Source: Nyssa sinensis
Taxonomy: Eukaryota; Streptophyta; Magnoliopsida; Cornales; Nyssaceae
Length of the DNA: 64,000 bases
Reading direction: 5' to 3'
Assembly: GCA_008638375.1 (NCBI GenBank)
Contig: CM018036.1
Span: 3,782,392-3,846,391, forward strand
The position numbers and the translations under genes are program-made. Shown one piece after another: positions 1-12,839 of the stretch (position 1 is its first letter; each line of letters starts with the position of its first letter). Under the pieces are notes generated by a model that was given only the letters and a program-made list of their open reading frames with translations, had not been told where the DNA came from and ran no database searches.

Positions 1-207
1 ATTATATGCATCCATAGGCAACCATTTTCCATTAATCTACGTAAACAGAAAGCTTTCTATCCATAAATTCAATGGAGATACTGTCAAGATTCAAAGAAAA
101 TTACAATTATGCCCTTAAAGAAGGAAAAAAAATGTCAATTCTGCCCCTTTAAGGAATTACATGAAACCAAATGAACCTGGTGAGCCAGGATTCATCTCCT
201 ACTTTGT

Positions 208-239
208 CCCCCCCCCCCCCCCCCCAAAAAAAAAAAAAA
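208..239 (+). repeat. Poly-C run joined to poly-A run
   Basis: About 18 C (208-225) are followed directly by about 14 A (226-239). The length is probably unreliable in any assembly. Confidence 0.9.
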
Positions 240-1548
240 TCCCACACGCGATCTATTTTTAACTCAAACCAAGTTAACTTGGTTAGCCAATTGCATAGCT
301 AACCTCACAAAAACTTTCCCTCCGCCCACCATCAACCACAACTCAAATCCATGAGTTAGGAGAGTGGACTAGATTTATGGATAAGTGAATTAGGCTAAGG
401 TTTTCAATGAAAGAGAAAAGAGAGGTGGTTGTAAATTTAAATCTGATATTAAGGAAGGTAGTTTTTGATGAGAGAGATAGTAGTGGATTTTTTCAGAGGA
501 AAAAACAGCATGGGTGGTGAACAGTTGATGTTGAGGTAGTTATTGGGTTGAATGAGTGTGGTTGGGCAGAGATAAAAGCAATGGTGGCCAGAGGTAGTTT
601 GATGGTGGTTGGGGTTTAGGTAATGTTGGTGGTTTGAGGTGTTTATGGACTGGTGGTGGCAGAGAATAGTGATGACCAGGTGGTGGTGAGTTCAATAGAA
701 GGGCGGCATGGTGGTTTTAAGTGTCGGTTATCGGTGGTGGTGATGTGACAGTAGGTGATGAAAATGGTGACTGGTGGTGTTGGGAGAGATCAGATCTTAG
801 GGGCTTGGGTAACAGCAGAAAACAGTGGTGGTAACCAGTGTGGCAGCAGTAATTGGAAGTACTGTTGGGAATTAGATGGTAATGGAGTCGCTAAAGATTG
901 GAATTTGGTAAGGGACAAAAGTGGGTGGTTTAATCATGATGAGAGAGAAAGAGAGTTATTGGTGCATAATGATATTGTGCTCAGTTGATTGCCAGGAGCA
1001 AGTCACCAGGAGAGAGAATTGTGACTTTGTTAATAACATTAAATTAGTTTTTATTAGATAAAATAAGAGAGAAATTAAATGGCGTAAGATAAGTTTGACA
1101 TTGCTATCGGTGTCTGTCAGCCCACAAGTTTTGACAGAGGAGCACAATTTAATGTCAAGAATCACAAAAGAGGTCCCTATAATTGTAGGATACCTCAAGG
1201 GAGATCGATTTAATGTATCAGATATTTCATATACCTATGTTCCACACTCGTGCTAATTATTAGCTTTTAAATCTTTCAAGCCAACACAAGGATTCAAGTT
1301 CTTTTTTCCCCAGTAAAAGTGGAGAACCCACAAAAACAAAATCCTCTGACCATGATATACTTCTTCCAACTTAGAAATGACATTAGGGACCTTGCTCTAT
1401 GAACTGATTCTTATAATTATCCATCCCCAAGGATTGTTACTGTATGAATTGAATTACAATAACATTAGCCTAATGACACAAGGCACTAAGGTTTTGATAG
1501 CTCAAAATGTTTTTTTACTAATTATTTTGTTTGTATAACTCAAACTCA

Positions 1549-1640
1549 ACAGAGCCTTATCCCAAAAATTTGGGGTCGGCTACATGAATCCTGCCTCGCC
1601 AAAAAGGGCTATCCCAATGCACAAGGCCCAGCCACTGTGG
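1549..1640 (+). repeat. SINE-like dispersed repeat fragment
   Basis: It contains the phrase GCCTTATCCC...TTTGGGGTCGGCTACATGAATCC followed by a GGCTATCCCAATGCACAAGG block. Both are phrases I recognise from memory as dispersed in many plant genomes, in SINE-like repeats. No target duplication or complete element could be delimited. Confidence 0.45.
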
Positions 1641-2050
1641 GGTCTGTGCAGTTTGTATGGATTACTTAATATACTATGCAATACTGCATTTTTTCTTTCT
1701 ATATTCAGACATCTAACATCAATCTTGAACCAGGTGGAAACAATGTTTTGTAAACCCCTCAAGTATTTCAGTTTTTACACATTATTCTGAAATGGAAAGT
1801 GTATCTTCAATATAAAAAAAAAAAAAATCTTATTTACTAACACAATAACAGAGACTGCATATCTGTATACTCATTATTTTTTCCTTCCGCCTTCTTACCT
1901 CTCCTCTAATGTATAACCAGTCCATATCAAAGGCATTCTGCCACTGATTCTGAACTTTTCCTAGTCATAAGGTCTAAATCTATTTTAACCAGAGTACACA
2001 AAGAAAGAAATAATAAAATTAATAAAAAAAATACTCATTATAGTACTAAC

Positions 2051-3953
2051 AAATGGCACCTGCATTATTGGGAGCAGTTAAGCCTATAGGTCCAGCAGTA
2101 ACAGGCTGGTGAGGCACAGAAGATGGATTAGCAGCCATCCATCCTCCAAGAGATGTAGTAAGAGGTGCTGGTGCAGCCTGAAATAGCTGGAAAAAAATAA
2201 AAATATAATAACATAAAATTAGTACTCAACTCAAAATTCCCAAAATGATATGCATAATGTAGCTCTTTTTCTTGTTTACTTACACCAGTGAGCACTAAGC
2301 GGTGGGAATCCACCTACTTTAGGCATGGAACTCATTAGAGGATTAGTGACCGGGGATGGAGCCCGAGCACCATTTGGTTGCCCACAAGTATGGTCCACAA
2401 AGAGGGTTTTTATGTCTGGGTTGGGCTTTGGATTCTTGCAAAGCTGGTGCTGCCAATTTAAGCTGCAATCCAAAAAACAAGGTAACAAGATGTTAAGGCG
2501 ATAAAGAACAACATTTTGATTGACAAAGAGAACCATGAGATATGGATAATTTATCCATTCAAATAACCTCTGATTAATTAATGTCCGTAGCCTTGAATTC
2601 TTTAAGCTGGGAAACTGAAGCTTATCGCGGAAGAGTGGATTTGCCTCAATCAATTTTTTGAGCTCAACCAGCATTATAGCCCTTGCTGACTTGGTGTCTC
2701 CATATTTAGAAAGCTGCTCATTCTCCCTGGGATTGAAAATTTTCCAATAAATGACAAAGTAAGTGAAAACACAATAATGGAAAAACTATATATCATGACC
2801 CAAACAAAGTTTTTACTATAAGTTTTTATCCTTCAGATCCAGCAATTATATTTGAAATTTGCCCTAACCCTGCATTAATATTAATGGTCCAAACATAAGA
2901 ACTTTGTAAAAACAAATGTCTGACACCAATTCTTTTTAAAAATTGGACACGCGATAATCTTCACTATTATGGGTAAACAATTACAGAGTGTTCCCCCAAA
3001 GAATTATGTAGGTCTGCCCCTGGGACCAAATTTCGTTTTCAAAAATTAGAACATTCAACAAGAGACCCAATGGTTTCTTCGCTCTTTAGTCAACCTTTTC
3101 TTTCTAAATTTCCCAAAAAAATTACGTAAAAATGTTTCATATATAAGAATACTACGCAGTATGCAGATGAGAACGACCAGTTTTGGTTTATGAGTACACT
3201 CCACCAAAATCAGCATTTACTTTATCATAAGGATTTTTAAAATAATTAAATAAAATAAGGCCATTAGCTAGAATGGGACCAATCGGTGCACGGTGCTAAA
3301 GTGGACTAGATACCGACCAAACTTCCATTTTTTGGTCTTTTTTTTTTACAAGTACAAACCAAAGCTCATAGGTTTTATGAGTAAACTCCACCAAAATCAG
3401 CATTTACTTTATCAGAATGATTTTTAAAAGAATTAAATAAAATAGGGCCATTACCTACAATGGGACCAATCAGTGCACGGTGCTAAGAGGAGTGGACTAG
3501 GTATGGACCAAACCTGCATTTTTTTCTTTTACCTTTTTTTTTTTGTACAAGTACAGATCGAACCTCAAATATTATTAGCATGAATTCTCCACCCTAAAAT
3601 CGGAGACCACATTTACAGCATGACAGCCAAGCCTTTTATCACTACACCAAGCAACGGCCTCTTTGTTAGACGAAGTTGTCCAAGTTGCACCCCAATTACA
3701 CAAATTTTCCCAGAAGATATAGTGTTAAAAACCCAACTCAAACTACATTGTCACCTTTATAATACCTTCTAAATCTAACTTCAATCGTATAGACAGTTCA
3801 AAGTAGTTATTTAAACCAGGATTCCCTTGATTCCTTAATATCTAGCTTTTAATTCCCTTGATTCCTTGAAGGATTGGAAACCTGACAGATAGGTATCATT
3901 TAAAAATTAAAAAAAATGACAAACCGCACAAAGAACCCCCCCCCCCCAAAAAA

Positions 3954-3986
<33 letters not shown>

Positions 3987-5018
3987 GGGGGGGGGGGGGG
4001 AGAGAATGTGGAAAAACTAATACCAAAAAAAAAATTGAACCCCACCCGTCTATAATTAATTTGAGATGTCCAGATGTAAATAAGATGTGTATGCATAGCT
4101 AACATTTTCCACCATCCACTTATACCCAAAAAAAAAAAAAAAATTGTATTCCACTATCCAACTACAATATCTAAATGAACCCCACCCGTCTCCCCAGAAT
4201 CCCGCTCCTGCCCTGCATGCCAAGACGGTGTATATACCACATTCCGAGTATCACTGTATAAGAGTATATACAGCACATTTCTACTTTGTAAATTGCAATA
4301 TACCATTAATCACACGAAACAATCTTAAGACAAAGTATACTCAACATCAGCACCACCATCATCAACAATTTACCCAAAAATGTTCACTATACCTAAAATT
4401 TCCCAGGGTCAGAAGGAATGTTATTTCCTTAAAAAGGTCTTCATTGAAAGTGGAGAACACTTTCAAGTCCTTCACAAGAATCTCCACCGCTTTGGCATTA
4501 TCTTGCCTGTGAAAAAAGACCCAATAACACAGAAATTAATACCCTCAAAATTCAAATCTTAGTTTGCATTTGCATTCAACAAGTGTATACCAAATTCAAA
4601 TCAAGTAATTAGCTGGTATGAAACAAGTATGTACCAAATTCGTAATTATCAGGCCAACACTTACTTGTCTAGTGCTTCCAGGTATTTCTGCTTTCGGATC
4701 TCGAAGAAAATTTTCATGGAATATCTGTTATCATCCACCTTCGTAAACCCAGATAAATACTTCTCAACCTCGTCCCACTCCCCATTAGTCACAGCATCCT
4801 CAAAGTACCTCATATTGAAGAAAAACCCTGACTCTTTTTCCAACCTTTATTACCAAACACAAAAATCAAGAATGAACAAAAACAGTAATATTCAAAGCAG
4901 CTTAAACACAAACAACCAACAATATATAAATCTCTTACTTGTGAACTGTCTCCTTGAATTTCTCTTCATCTAAAAACTGAAGTATCAGGAAAACCAGTTC
5001 CCTGCTCAGCGAAGACAT
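2051..5018 (-). CDS. TPL: TOPLESS/TPR1-type transcriptional corepressor, 5' half (six exons, frameshift in exon 5)
   Basis: This encodes a Groucho/Tup1-like nuclear corepressor that binds EAR-motif repressors such as Aux/IAA proteins. Coding exons on the minus strand: 5018-4939, 4844-4665, 4506-4393, 2726-2568, 2462-2284 and 2186-2051. Phases agree across exons 1-5. The protein starts MSSLSRELVFLILQFLDEEK (LisH), continues through the CTLH/CRA region (LEKESGFFFN..YFED, ALDKQDNAKAVEIL, SLNWQHQLCKNP) and reaches the proline-rich linker (GARAPSPVTNP, GGWMAANPSS, APNNAGAI). The LisH-CTLH part that binds EAR peptides is complete. The WD40 repeats, most of the usual roughly 1,130 residues, are not in the window. 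At the end of exon 5 the reading is CAC TGG T before the GTAAGT donor, where the family has His-Gly and phase 0. One extra T at 2287 would put exon 6 out of frame. A conserved Glu is Gly in exon 3 (TLGNFR). It is either an active gene with a sequence error or a decaying copy. Confidence 0.9.
3188..3530. repeat. Tandem duplication in TPL intron 3 (period about 187 bp)
   Basis: Two diverged copies (about 3188-3374 and 3375-3530) share TTATGAGTA-ACTCCACC, AAATCAGCATTTACTTTATC, GGGCCATTA and GGGACCAATC-GTGCACGGTG. It lies within intron 3 (2727-4392), the largest intron fully visible in this gene. Confidence 0.85.
3936..4000. repeat. Compound simple repeat: C-run, A-run, (AT)n, (AG)n, G-run
   Basis: Five low-complexity tracts follow one another: about 12 C, 8 or so A, (AT)n, (AG)n, and about 15 G ending at 4000. 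It lies in TPL intron 3. The poly-C and poly-G ends are complementary and could pair with each other. Confidence 0.9.
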
Positions 5019-5420
5019 CTTCGTCTGATCGAAACTACCGAAGAGTCCAAAACGTCACAGATCAACCGAATTTGAGTAATCAACGACTTCAAACACAACA
5101 AAATCAGATCGAATTAGGGTTTCGATAACCGATCGACAAATCTCATCTTTCAAATGATCAAATCAAACAAATTTTCTTAAAAAAAATTATACATATACAC
5201 ATACATATATATATATATATATCCAACAATCAATTGAATAGAATCTTCGATATGTATACCTTCGATTGACTTGTAGAGAGAAAACAGTATAGATCAGAGG
5301 ACAAAATTACCCAAGACGTGAACAACGACGAAGACGGATGGGTCGTTTTTATGAGTGCTTGTCTTTCCTTTTTCTCTCTCTTTCCAACTTTTTCTCTCTC
5401 TCAAAATGGTAGAAGTGCGG
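5019..5420 (-). promoter_or_regulatory. TPL 5' leader with probable leader intron and GA/CT-rich start region
   Basis: Upstream of the ATG at 5018, a consensus donor (AAG/GTATAC on the minus strand, GT at 5259-5258) suggests an intron inside the 5' untranslated region. The acceptor is not clear. A CTCTCTCTC-rich tract near 5370-5402 (GA-rich on the gene strand) probably lies near the transcription start. TPL-family genes commonly have leader introns. Confidence 0.5.
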
Positions 5421-5602
5421 AGAGAATTGCAATTCAGTCACACATATAAGCGTTCAAAGCACATTAAATACTCTTCTCCCGAGAAATGACTAATCTACGC
5501 TCCTTTAAGAGCGTGTCATACCTTAAGCCCTACGAAATCACAATTAATCTACGTGTCGAAGCTTACACAGTCCCTAGCTTAAGTGGCTGGATTAGAAGAC
5601 GC

Positions 5603-5608
5603 CACGTG
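5603..5608. promoter_or_regulatory. G-box (CACGTG) upstream of TPL
   Basis: The palindromic CACGTG lies in GCCACGTGGA, about 590 bp upstream of the TPL start codon. G-boxes bind bZIP and bHLH factors. This is sequence match only. Confidence 0.5.
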
Positions 5609-5639
5609 GACAGAGTAACTGAAACGTGTGATAACACTC

Positions 5640-6047
5640 GCTTTAGGTAGAGAGTGGGCCTTCTAATTCACGGAAAGCAATAGGGTTTCGAATGGGAAAA
5701 CTTCAGTGATATGTTCGTGCACTTATATGATAAGTAGAAATTTTTAGTGTGATAAGTCTACTGACAATCACCGATGAGATTCGCGTGTACTTCGAGAAGA
5801 AGCAACCGTTCTTTTTTCAAAATCCCAACTTTAAACTATACAAAAAAGGAGGTGATGTGACACGTCGACATTGGGTGGAGGGGATCAACGTATTCTATAG
5901 TATACCGATAATATGGATCGTCCTGGATAGACTCTATGGTTTGATGTCGTTAAATTCATGTGATCATACAAACTGGTGAATGGGGCGGATGATTAGATCG
6001 GATGGTGCGGCTACGGTTCTAAGAATTTTAGTTAAGAGGGATTAAAT
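5640..6047. other. TPL upstream flank, no gene seen
   Basis: Moderate base composition, then increasingly AT-rich. A short plus-strand frame (5749-5979) matches no family I recognise and is not called. Confidence 0.4.
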
Positions 6048-6309
6048 TAAAAATATTAAAATTTAGAATAATTTATATGAATATATAAAAAATTTAAAAA
6101 AAATTAAGTTTCATTTTATTAAAATATTTTAATAAAATTAATAATAAAAAATATAATATTTAAATATTTAAAAAGACTACAAATATTAAAATTTAGAATA
6201 ATTCATATGAATATATAAAAAAAATTTAAAAACAGTACATTTCATTTTATTAAAATATTTTAACAAAATTAATAATAAAAAATATAATATTAAAATATTT
6301 AGAAAGGCT
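6048..6309. repeat. Tandem duplication, unit about 131 bp
   Basis: Two adjacent copies of an AT-rich unit share AATATTAAAATTTAGAATAA, CATATGAATATATAAAA and TTTCATTTTATTAAAATATT. Differences are point changes and small A-run indels. Confidence 0.9.
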
Positions 6310-9062
6310 ACTTGTCGCCTAAATTCGTAGCTGAATGGTGCATCCTTAAATTTATACTACGCCACACAAAAAACATTTCTAAGATGCATTGCATTTATTC
6401 CTTCATTATTTTTCTACATGGGACCAAACAAGAAGCAAGAAATTTGTGGTCTCATAAATCACGAAAGATAATATTTTGTTGTTAATGTATTGATGTTTGT
6501 ATAGTGTTTATATATTTACATGAGTTGAATCTTATTAGTCCGACTCATAATTATAAAACTATTTTATATAAACACTGTATGAATACGAGTTATGAATAAT
6601 TATGAATTTAGTTTTAATTTATAAGTACTTTTTATAGTTTGTGGGGACTAAAATGGAAGAAAAATATCCCGTTAAAAGTGACTCAGATAAAAGGGCCTCA
6701 AGTGTTTAATATATCAAATTTAAGTATTTGTTGTGAAATTAATTTTTTTTATATAATTTTTTGTGATTTAAATGACATGTGTTATGAAGTCGAGATTGAG
6801 GTTTACCCCTCAATCCTAATCCTATGAAACAAATTAATTATCAATTTTAAAAATACAAAAGACAAGCGGAGGAATTTATCTTCGTCACATAAAAAAAAAA
6901 AAAAGATAAAAGAAAAAAGAAATGTTTCCTCTCTCTCCAAAGTGAAAACTATAAATAAAGCACACAGATTTTCAAAAAGATTAGATGTTTGCTCCAATTA
7001 AGAACCTTCCATACCTATATTATACATCTGTACTCTAAGATAATTTTTTCCTATAAAAAAAAAAATAATAAAGTGGCTTAACTAATATTGGCTGGCTAAT
7101 GCAAGATAGTGACCAATGGTATTAATTATTCATTTTCAAAGAGATTAATAAGAATTTAATACCACTAACCATAACAATTGAATAAATTTTAAAAAAAACA
7201 AACTAATATTAGAGGAAAAACTCAACCTAATGATATGTATTTTTTTTTTGCCTCTTTTAGTGATAAGAAACTGCAACCCTACTTTGTATAATTGGATAAA
7301 CTCCAAATGATGCAATTACCCATACAATAGCAAAGCTAGTCCATGCATTTAAGGGGGCAAAAATTAAATTTAAAAAGGTCTTTTATAAAAATATTTTAAA
7401 AAAAATGGAGTGGGAGGGAAATTCTTAATTTTTAAAAGAATTCTATAAAAAAACAGTGGTGAAAGAATAAATTTTCAAAAAGTTTAGAGGACCACAACTC
7501 TTGGCTCTGTCCAAATCTGTCATTATACCTACAAGTTATAAGTATAGATTATATTTGAATATTCTAACACCCATAATAATTAAACTCAAAATATTCGAAT
7601 TTACTGCTCGTACTTAACTTAGGTTATTTCATTTTATTTGTTTTTAGTTTTAGCTTTTGATATATTTTTTCAGCTATTTTTAGATAGGTTCATTCCAACT
7701 TCTGTAGTGAAAAAAGAAAACTTAAAAAAATGAAGAAGAACAACTTTCTTATTTTTTTAAGTACAACGATGGGACAGTGAAAAACTATACATTCTAAGTG
7801 CGCGTGTGCACGGCATGGGCTCAAACGTGTAAAGAAATATAATTTAATCATCTCATCTCAATATGTTTTAATTAAAAATAGCAACTTTTATTTCATGATT
7901 TATGTTAGCATAAAATCTAATCTATTGCTTTTTAAGATAAAAATATAAGCATGCATGTATATTTATAAGCATTATACACACTTGTGTAATTGTGTCTAAA
8001 TCAAATAAGCTTTTTTCCCCTAAAACGTTGAATATAACATATTTTTTGATTCGTAAATATAAGGTGATGAGATTTACATGTATTTGATATAATTATATTT
8101 AGTGAAAAAATTAGATAAGAAAATCTATTATATATAACATTACTTCTTTTTGTATTATATATAACATTACTTCTTTTTGTTGTAAAAATAGGCATAGATT
8201 TTGGAGAGTTTTCCAAATTAAAATAAATCTACATTATTAATGAAATGGCAACAATAAATTACAAACTTATACATAATTATGAAAATGTTCTTTAGTCAAG
8301 TATAAAAAGTAAAATAATATTTGGCTTTAAATTAGATACGAAAATGGTCTATTATCCTATTTCTATTACAATTTTCTACGTATGCAATTATATGAATATA
8401 TTGTGTGCCTATTTATTTTTAACAAAAAAAATAAAAATTAAATAAAACTAAAAACAAATGCTCATTAAATATGTGACAAATGTATCCAGAAACCGTATTT
8501 TATAAATTTGAATTTAAGTTTAAGTAAAAATATATTTATTATGGATTTACATTAAGGGTTTGAGAGAATTTTTTAAAATTTTTACTTAAATTTAAATTTG
8601 ATTATAAGTTTGAGTCACTATAAAAAATGCACTTATCATAAATGGTAACCATGCATAGGATCCAAATTTTGGAATTTTTTACTATAATTATCTTCTTCTT
8701 CTTTTTTAATTTTCTTGACTTTTAATTTTACTTATTTTAATTCATGCAATTTTTAAACTATGTCTTTTTTAAAAATATATTTTAACTTAAAATATAGAGT
8801 CATAATTAGTAATTAATGCTTAAAGATTCAAAATTTATCTAATAAACAAAATTTTTGATTAAGGGCTATATGGATTTGATATCATGATGTCCTAATCATA
8901 GTTTCTTAGAGCTACAATGTCTTCACACCTAACCAAATCGACCCTTGATGGTTACAATATAAATTGATTAAGACGTCACTTAGAGCAACTATATAGCTAA
9001 ACTCGAAGGGCCAACCATAATAGAAATTTGGGATCAATCAACCAATAATAATTAAGGATTAA
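6310..9062. other. AT-rich intergenic DNA without a recognisable gene
   Basis: No coding region is supported on either strand. Runs of A and T and short AT repeats dominate. The frames here (for example 6803-6997 and 8001-8216, minus) are low complexity. Confidence 0.6.
8127..8180. repeat. Perfect 27-bp tandem repeat, two copies
   Basis: The unit TATTATATATAACATTACTT plus CTTTTTG is repeated exactly twice with no spacer, which suggests recent duplication. Confidence 0.9.
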
Positions 9063-9256
9063 TAATATACTTACCTGTACATTTTGGTACACATTTTTTC
9101 CTTACATTCACGTAACAGACGTGGGTCCACCGAGTACGATCCAAAGTAAGTGGATCCCACGTAACAAATATGGGTCCATCGAGTATGACCCAAAGTGAGT
9201 GGATACTCTCGTATTATGTGAGTATCAAAAATAAATGTAAGTATATGTAACATTAC
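9063..9256. repeat. Possible degenerate MITE containing a 50-bp tandem duplication
   Basis: The core holds two copies (about 9111-9160 and 9161-9210) sharing GTAACA-A-TGGGTCCA-CGAGTA-GA-CCAAAGT-AGTGGAT. The outer parts are loosely inverted (ATACTTAC..TACATTT left, AAATGTAAGTAT right). Ends and target duplication are not clean. Confidence 0.45.
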
Positions 9257-9281
9257 TCATAATCAAGTACCTACCATAATA

Positions 9282-9285
<4 letters not shown>

Positions 9286-9313
<28 letters not shown>
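9286..9313. repeat. (AT)n microsatellite
   Basis: About 14 uninterrupted AT units. Confidence 0.95.
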
Positions 9314-9317
<4 letters not shown>

Positions 9318-9793
9318 TTTATCGAGTGTTCGGACTATTTTACGTGCACTTTGACTAATTTCAAATTCTTGAAATTAAGGGCCGGATAAGCTTTTAGTGA
9401 CCTTCAAGATTTGAACTATTTGACTTTCATGAGATGCAGAATGATTCTTGATTAAATCGAGTTCATAAATTAAATTTTACAAATCAAATTAATCACAGTT
9501 TGTTAATCAAACAATAAATATTTTTGTGTTCACTTAAAACAAACAATTTATACACATGACAAAGTTGTGATTAACTTGTTCTATAAAGTGTAGGACCCCA
9601 CCCCCAACTAAATAAAGGAGATCGGACTTTCTGCCCCTTCAACTATTCTTTCATACCTACCTCCAATGATCAAAGGGTCCTCTTTCTCATGTCTACCAAT
9701 TTTCTTTCTTCCATAAAAATAGAACAGAAATCTCAACTACCTTTTTAAGGGTCCTTGAACACCTTCAATGCCCACTGAAAATTACACATAATA

Positions 9794-9837
9794 ATAATAA
9801 TAATAATAATAATAATTATTATTATTATTATTATTAT
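9794..9837. repeat. Perfect 44-bp palindrome, (AAT)n meeting (ATT)n
   Basis: An AAT triplet run turns into its complement at 9815/9816, giving two 22-base arms with no spacer. It could extrude as a cruciform. Confidence 0.9.
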
Positions 9838-10550
9838 AATCAATGTCATTGGTTAAACATAACTTTTACTAATTGATGTAAAAATGTCACATTAATTTAA
9901 GACATTAGGTTGTTTGGTAGGCCATTGACACCATTGAGTATTTGACTAAGTTTTTATGTTTGGGAAAGTTCCTCCAATTCGTCACATGACAAATTATTAT
10001 TCTATTGTCATAATATTTTATAATTCTTTTTACTAATTTCTATTCAAATATAAGTACACCATCTAATTATTAATATTTACTAACTTAATAATCTTATTAA
10101 TTAATATTTTGAGGAATTATCTTTGTTTTATGGTAGATATTCAAAATTCTCTTACTCAATAATTAATACATTTTTAAAGAAATAATTTTATAATATAATT
10201 TTTAAAATAAAAAATTACCTGCATATATGTTATATAAAATTATTAGTAAAATTTAATTATTCATAATATAAAAAATATTAGAAAATATTTTATAAATGAA
10301 GTTAGTTATAGTTAATGTATATTTTGTTAAAAAGAAAAGTTTATTAACTTAAAAAATATGTAGGCATGTTATATTGTAATAATAATATTTATACGTGTAC
10401 TAAGAAATTAATTTTATGATAAAAATCATAACTCAGTAATTAATAATTTTGGTAATTAAAAATTTGTTGTGACTTTGTATTCTTTTATGATTTTTAATTA
10501 TTGCAGAGACAACTTGTACTGAGAATTTGGATGACAAAATGAGCTTAAAA

Positions 10551-10660
10551 GAAGAGTAATGATTTATGATTCATTCCTCTTTACTTATGTATCTTCATTC
10601 ATGTGAATGACACATCACATGAATGAAGATATATGAATAAATCATAAATCATTATTCTTA
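10551..10660. mobile_element. Small foldback MITE-like hairpin
   Basis: Left arm AAGAGTAATGATTTATGATT..TCTTCATTCATGTGA is matched by an inverted right arm ending CATAAATCATTATTCTT, around a loop of about 7 bases near 10607-10613. A 10-base insertion sits in the left arm. There are no coding sequences. The size and structure fit a miniature inverted-repeat element; the family is not assigned. Confidence 0.7.
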
Positions 10661-11167
10661 AAAATATATATTTAGAATTCTAATTTAACTTGATGTCTAA
10701 ACCAACGCAAGTTTGTGCACGTAAACCATAAAAGTTAGTAATGGGAGAGACGTTGCAGGATGCAACTTAGAAAAAAAAATAATATTCACACACACATATT
10801 ATATGGGCATGAAATCCACTTGTAAAATTGGATAGACACCTACCATATGTCTAGCGTAAAATGACTGGATTCTTTTCGTCAGAATTACTTATAAACAAGA
10901 CAGTTTGAGAGTTTTTGGACCCTCTTGTTATCAAAAAACCAACTCACTTAACCGTCATATTCTGAATTGACAACTGGTTTGAATAAGTCTAATGAACGAG
11001 ACCCCGTAAGAAATCATATAGCGTTACTTTGATGCACATGACATCATATCTTCTCACCGTAAGAAAATTACTTGAGATCAAGAGAGTTATCTTCATACCA
11101 TCTAATTATTCAAACATCAAAACCTCTAATTTAAAAATACGCCAACTTTTTGAATCAGTCTTTGTAC

Positions 11168-11174
<7 letters not shown>

Positions 11175-11204
<30 letters not shown>
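11175..11204. repeat. (AT)n microsatellite
   Basis: About 15 AT units. Confidence 0.95.
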
Positions 11205-11206
<2 letters not shown>

Positions 11207-12839
11207 CATGCTATTAAGAGGAAGTAGATGTAAGAGCATTTTCTATTTGAACAACTGAAGTCTAAAGATGGTTCTTTAAGCCGGTAAGACTTTTCCGTTA
11301 CATCAATGTCTTAGTTTTCCTTGTCGTTATTGTTTACTCGTGCCGTCGTGCGGTTTGCCTCATTTTTTTCATTTTTTGCATGAATCTTATTTGCAGTGGC
11401 ATTTGAAATTGGGTAAAGTTACTTTTTTCATAAATGCATTTTATAAGTTTGATGAAATGAAATTGACACCAAAGCTGTTTTATAAGGCAAATCACGTTTT
11501 TCTTATAACTTTTGAAAACTTGAAAATAAGATGCAAATATTTTTCAAAATAAAAGAAAATTTAACAGAACGATTGTACTATGTTATTGCTATCGTGATGT
11601 GAGTATTACAATAAAAATTATATGAATCTACGAAAATAGTATTTCTTTTATTAAAATGAAAAAAAATAATAAGTTTGATTCGAATTGATCAAATCCTTAT
11701 GTGATTCAATTCATATTTAACCCATTTAATTGTAGGTTAAATATTAATTCAATCCATCAAATCCGCTGATTTTATCAAACCTATGTCATAATAACAATAA
11801 CATAATTCTATTATTTCACTATACTTTTTTCCATCCAAAACAGATTCGAATCGGTCCAAATTCCTAATAACTAAGGTGGGAGACCTACCCACTCTAATCT
11901 AAAATGGGAAGTTTCCGAGTAACTACAATATTTTGGATTGTACTGTGGGTCAAGTCTTTTATGCTACTGCATGTGGCCCCACCTGGCTTCAAATTCTACT
12001 CCTACCACTTCCTTTTGTTTTTTTTATTTTCCTTCTTCTTATTTATATTAATATATTCTTTGCATGCACCAAAAAGATCATGCATAGGGCATGTTTATTA
12101 TGAGTGGTGGTGTTTGTGAAACAGGTATTTTGGAATTTAAATTTGACTTTTTTTTTTTAATATTTGAATATTGTTTCGACGTTTTTAAAATATTTGTTTT
12201 AAAAAAGTATCAGCAATAAATATTTTTAAAGCTCTCGTTTTAACAATATTTATTTATTTAAATTTATATAACACATTCAATACTTTTAACAACTCATTCA
12301 ACCATTACAATATCATTTAAGTCAGTTCAAATACAATCGTCAAAATACTCACAGTTTAACTCAAACAACACTTTTCTTAAACAATACTTGTTTTAAATCA
12401 CATTTTTTCACCACTCATCCAAAAATCACATTAATTGTGTTGTTTAGATTAGTGGTTTGAAGGACTCGACCACACTTAATTGATTTTGTACTTGTTTGAA
12501 TAAAATTCAAACCATATTTATTGGCTGCAATTTTTTCATTAAGTTACGATTTGGGTTAAGCTGGTAAATTTAATTTTTTTTTTTATTTGCCAACTAAATC
12601 CATTATAAAGTTTAATAAATGCCCACATTTGATAGATGCTAAGTTTTTAACAGTTTATCCAGATACTCAACTATTTACTTCCAATAACATTTTTACACAA
12701 TTATTTAACTCAAACTTTATTTTTATTTCGTTCAACCAAATAAACACTTAAAGTGCGTAACTTTGCAAACACACTTATGCGTGTTTGAAAATACAATCTC
12801 AAAGTTCCACTTAGACCTTTTCTTTATTTCTTTCCTTTT

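Larger units (their letters stand above)
1..2050. other. Intron 6 of the TPL-like gene, or flank of a truncated copy
   Basis: No exon was found on either strand. After the sixth TPL coding exon (donor at 2050) the next expected exon would encode the LKRPRTPP region, and it is not seen here, so the intron is over 2 kb or the gene is cut short. Contents: a poly-C/poly-A block (208-239), a strand-biased GGTGG-rich stretch (about 480-960), and a SINE-like piece near 1549. The short open frames here match no family. Confidence 0.55.

Noticed and set aside
755..988. 77-codon plus-strand frame in GGTGG-rich sequence
   Set aside because: Biased low-complexity composition, no domain, and located where a TPL intron is expected.
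8127..8180. Short direct repeats as a CRISPR-like array
   Set aside because: Only two adjacent copies with no spacers, in a plant nuclear genome. It is an ordinary tandem duplication.
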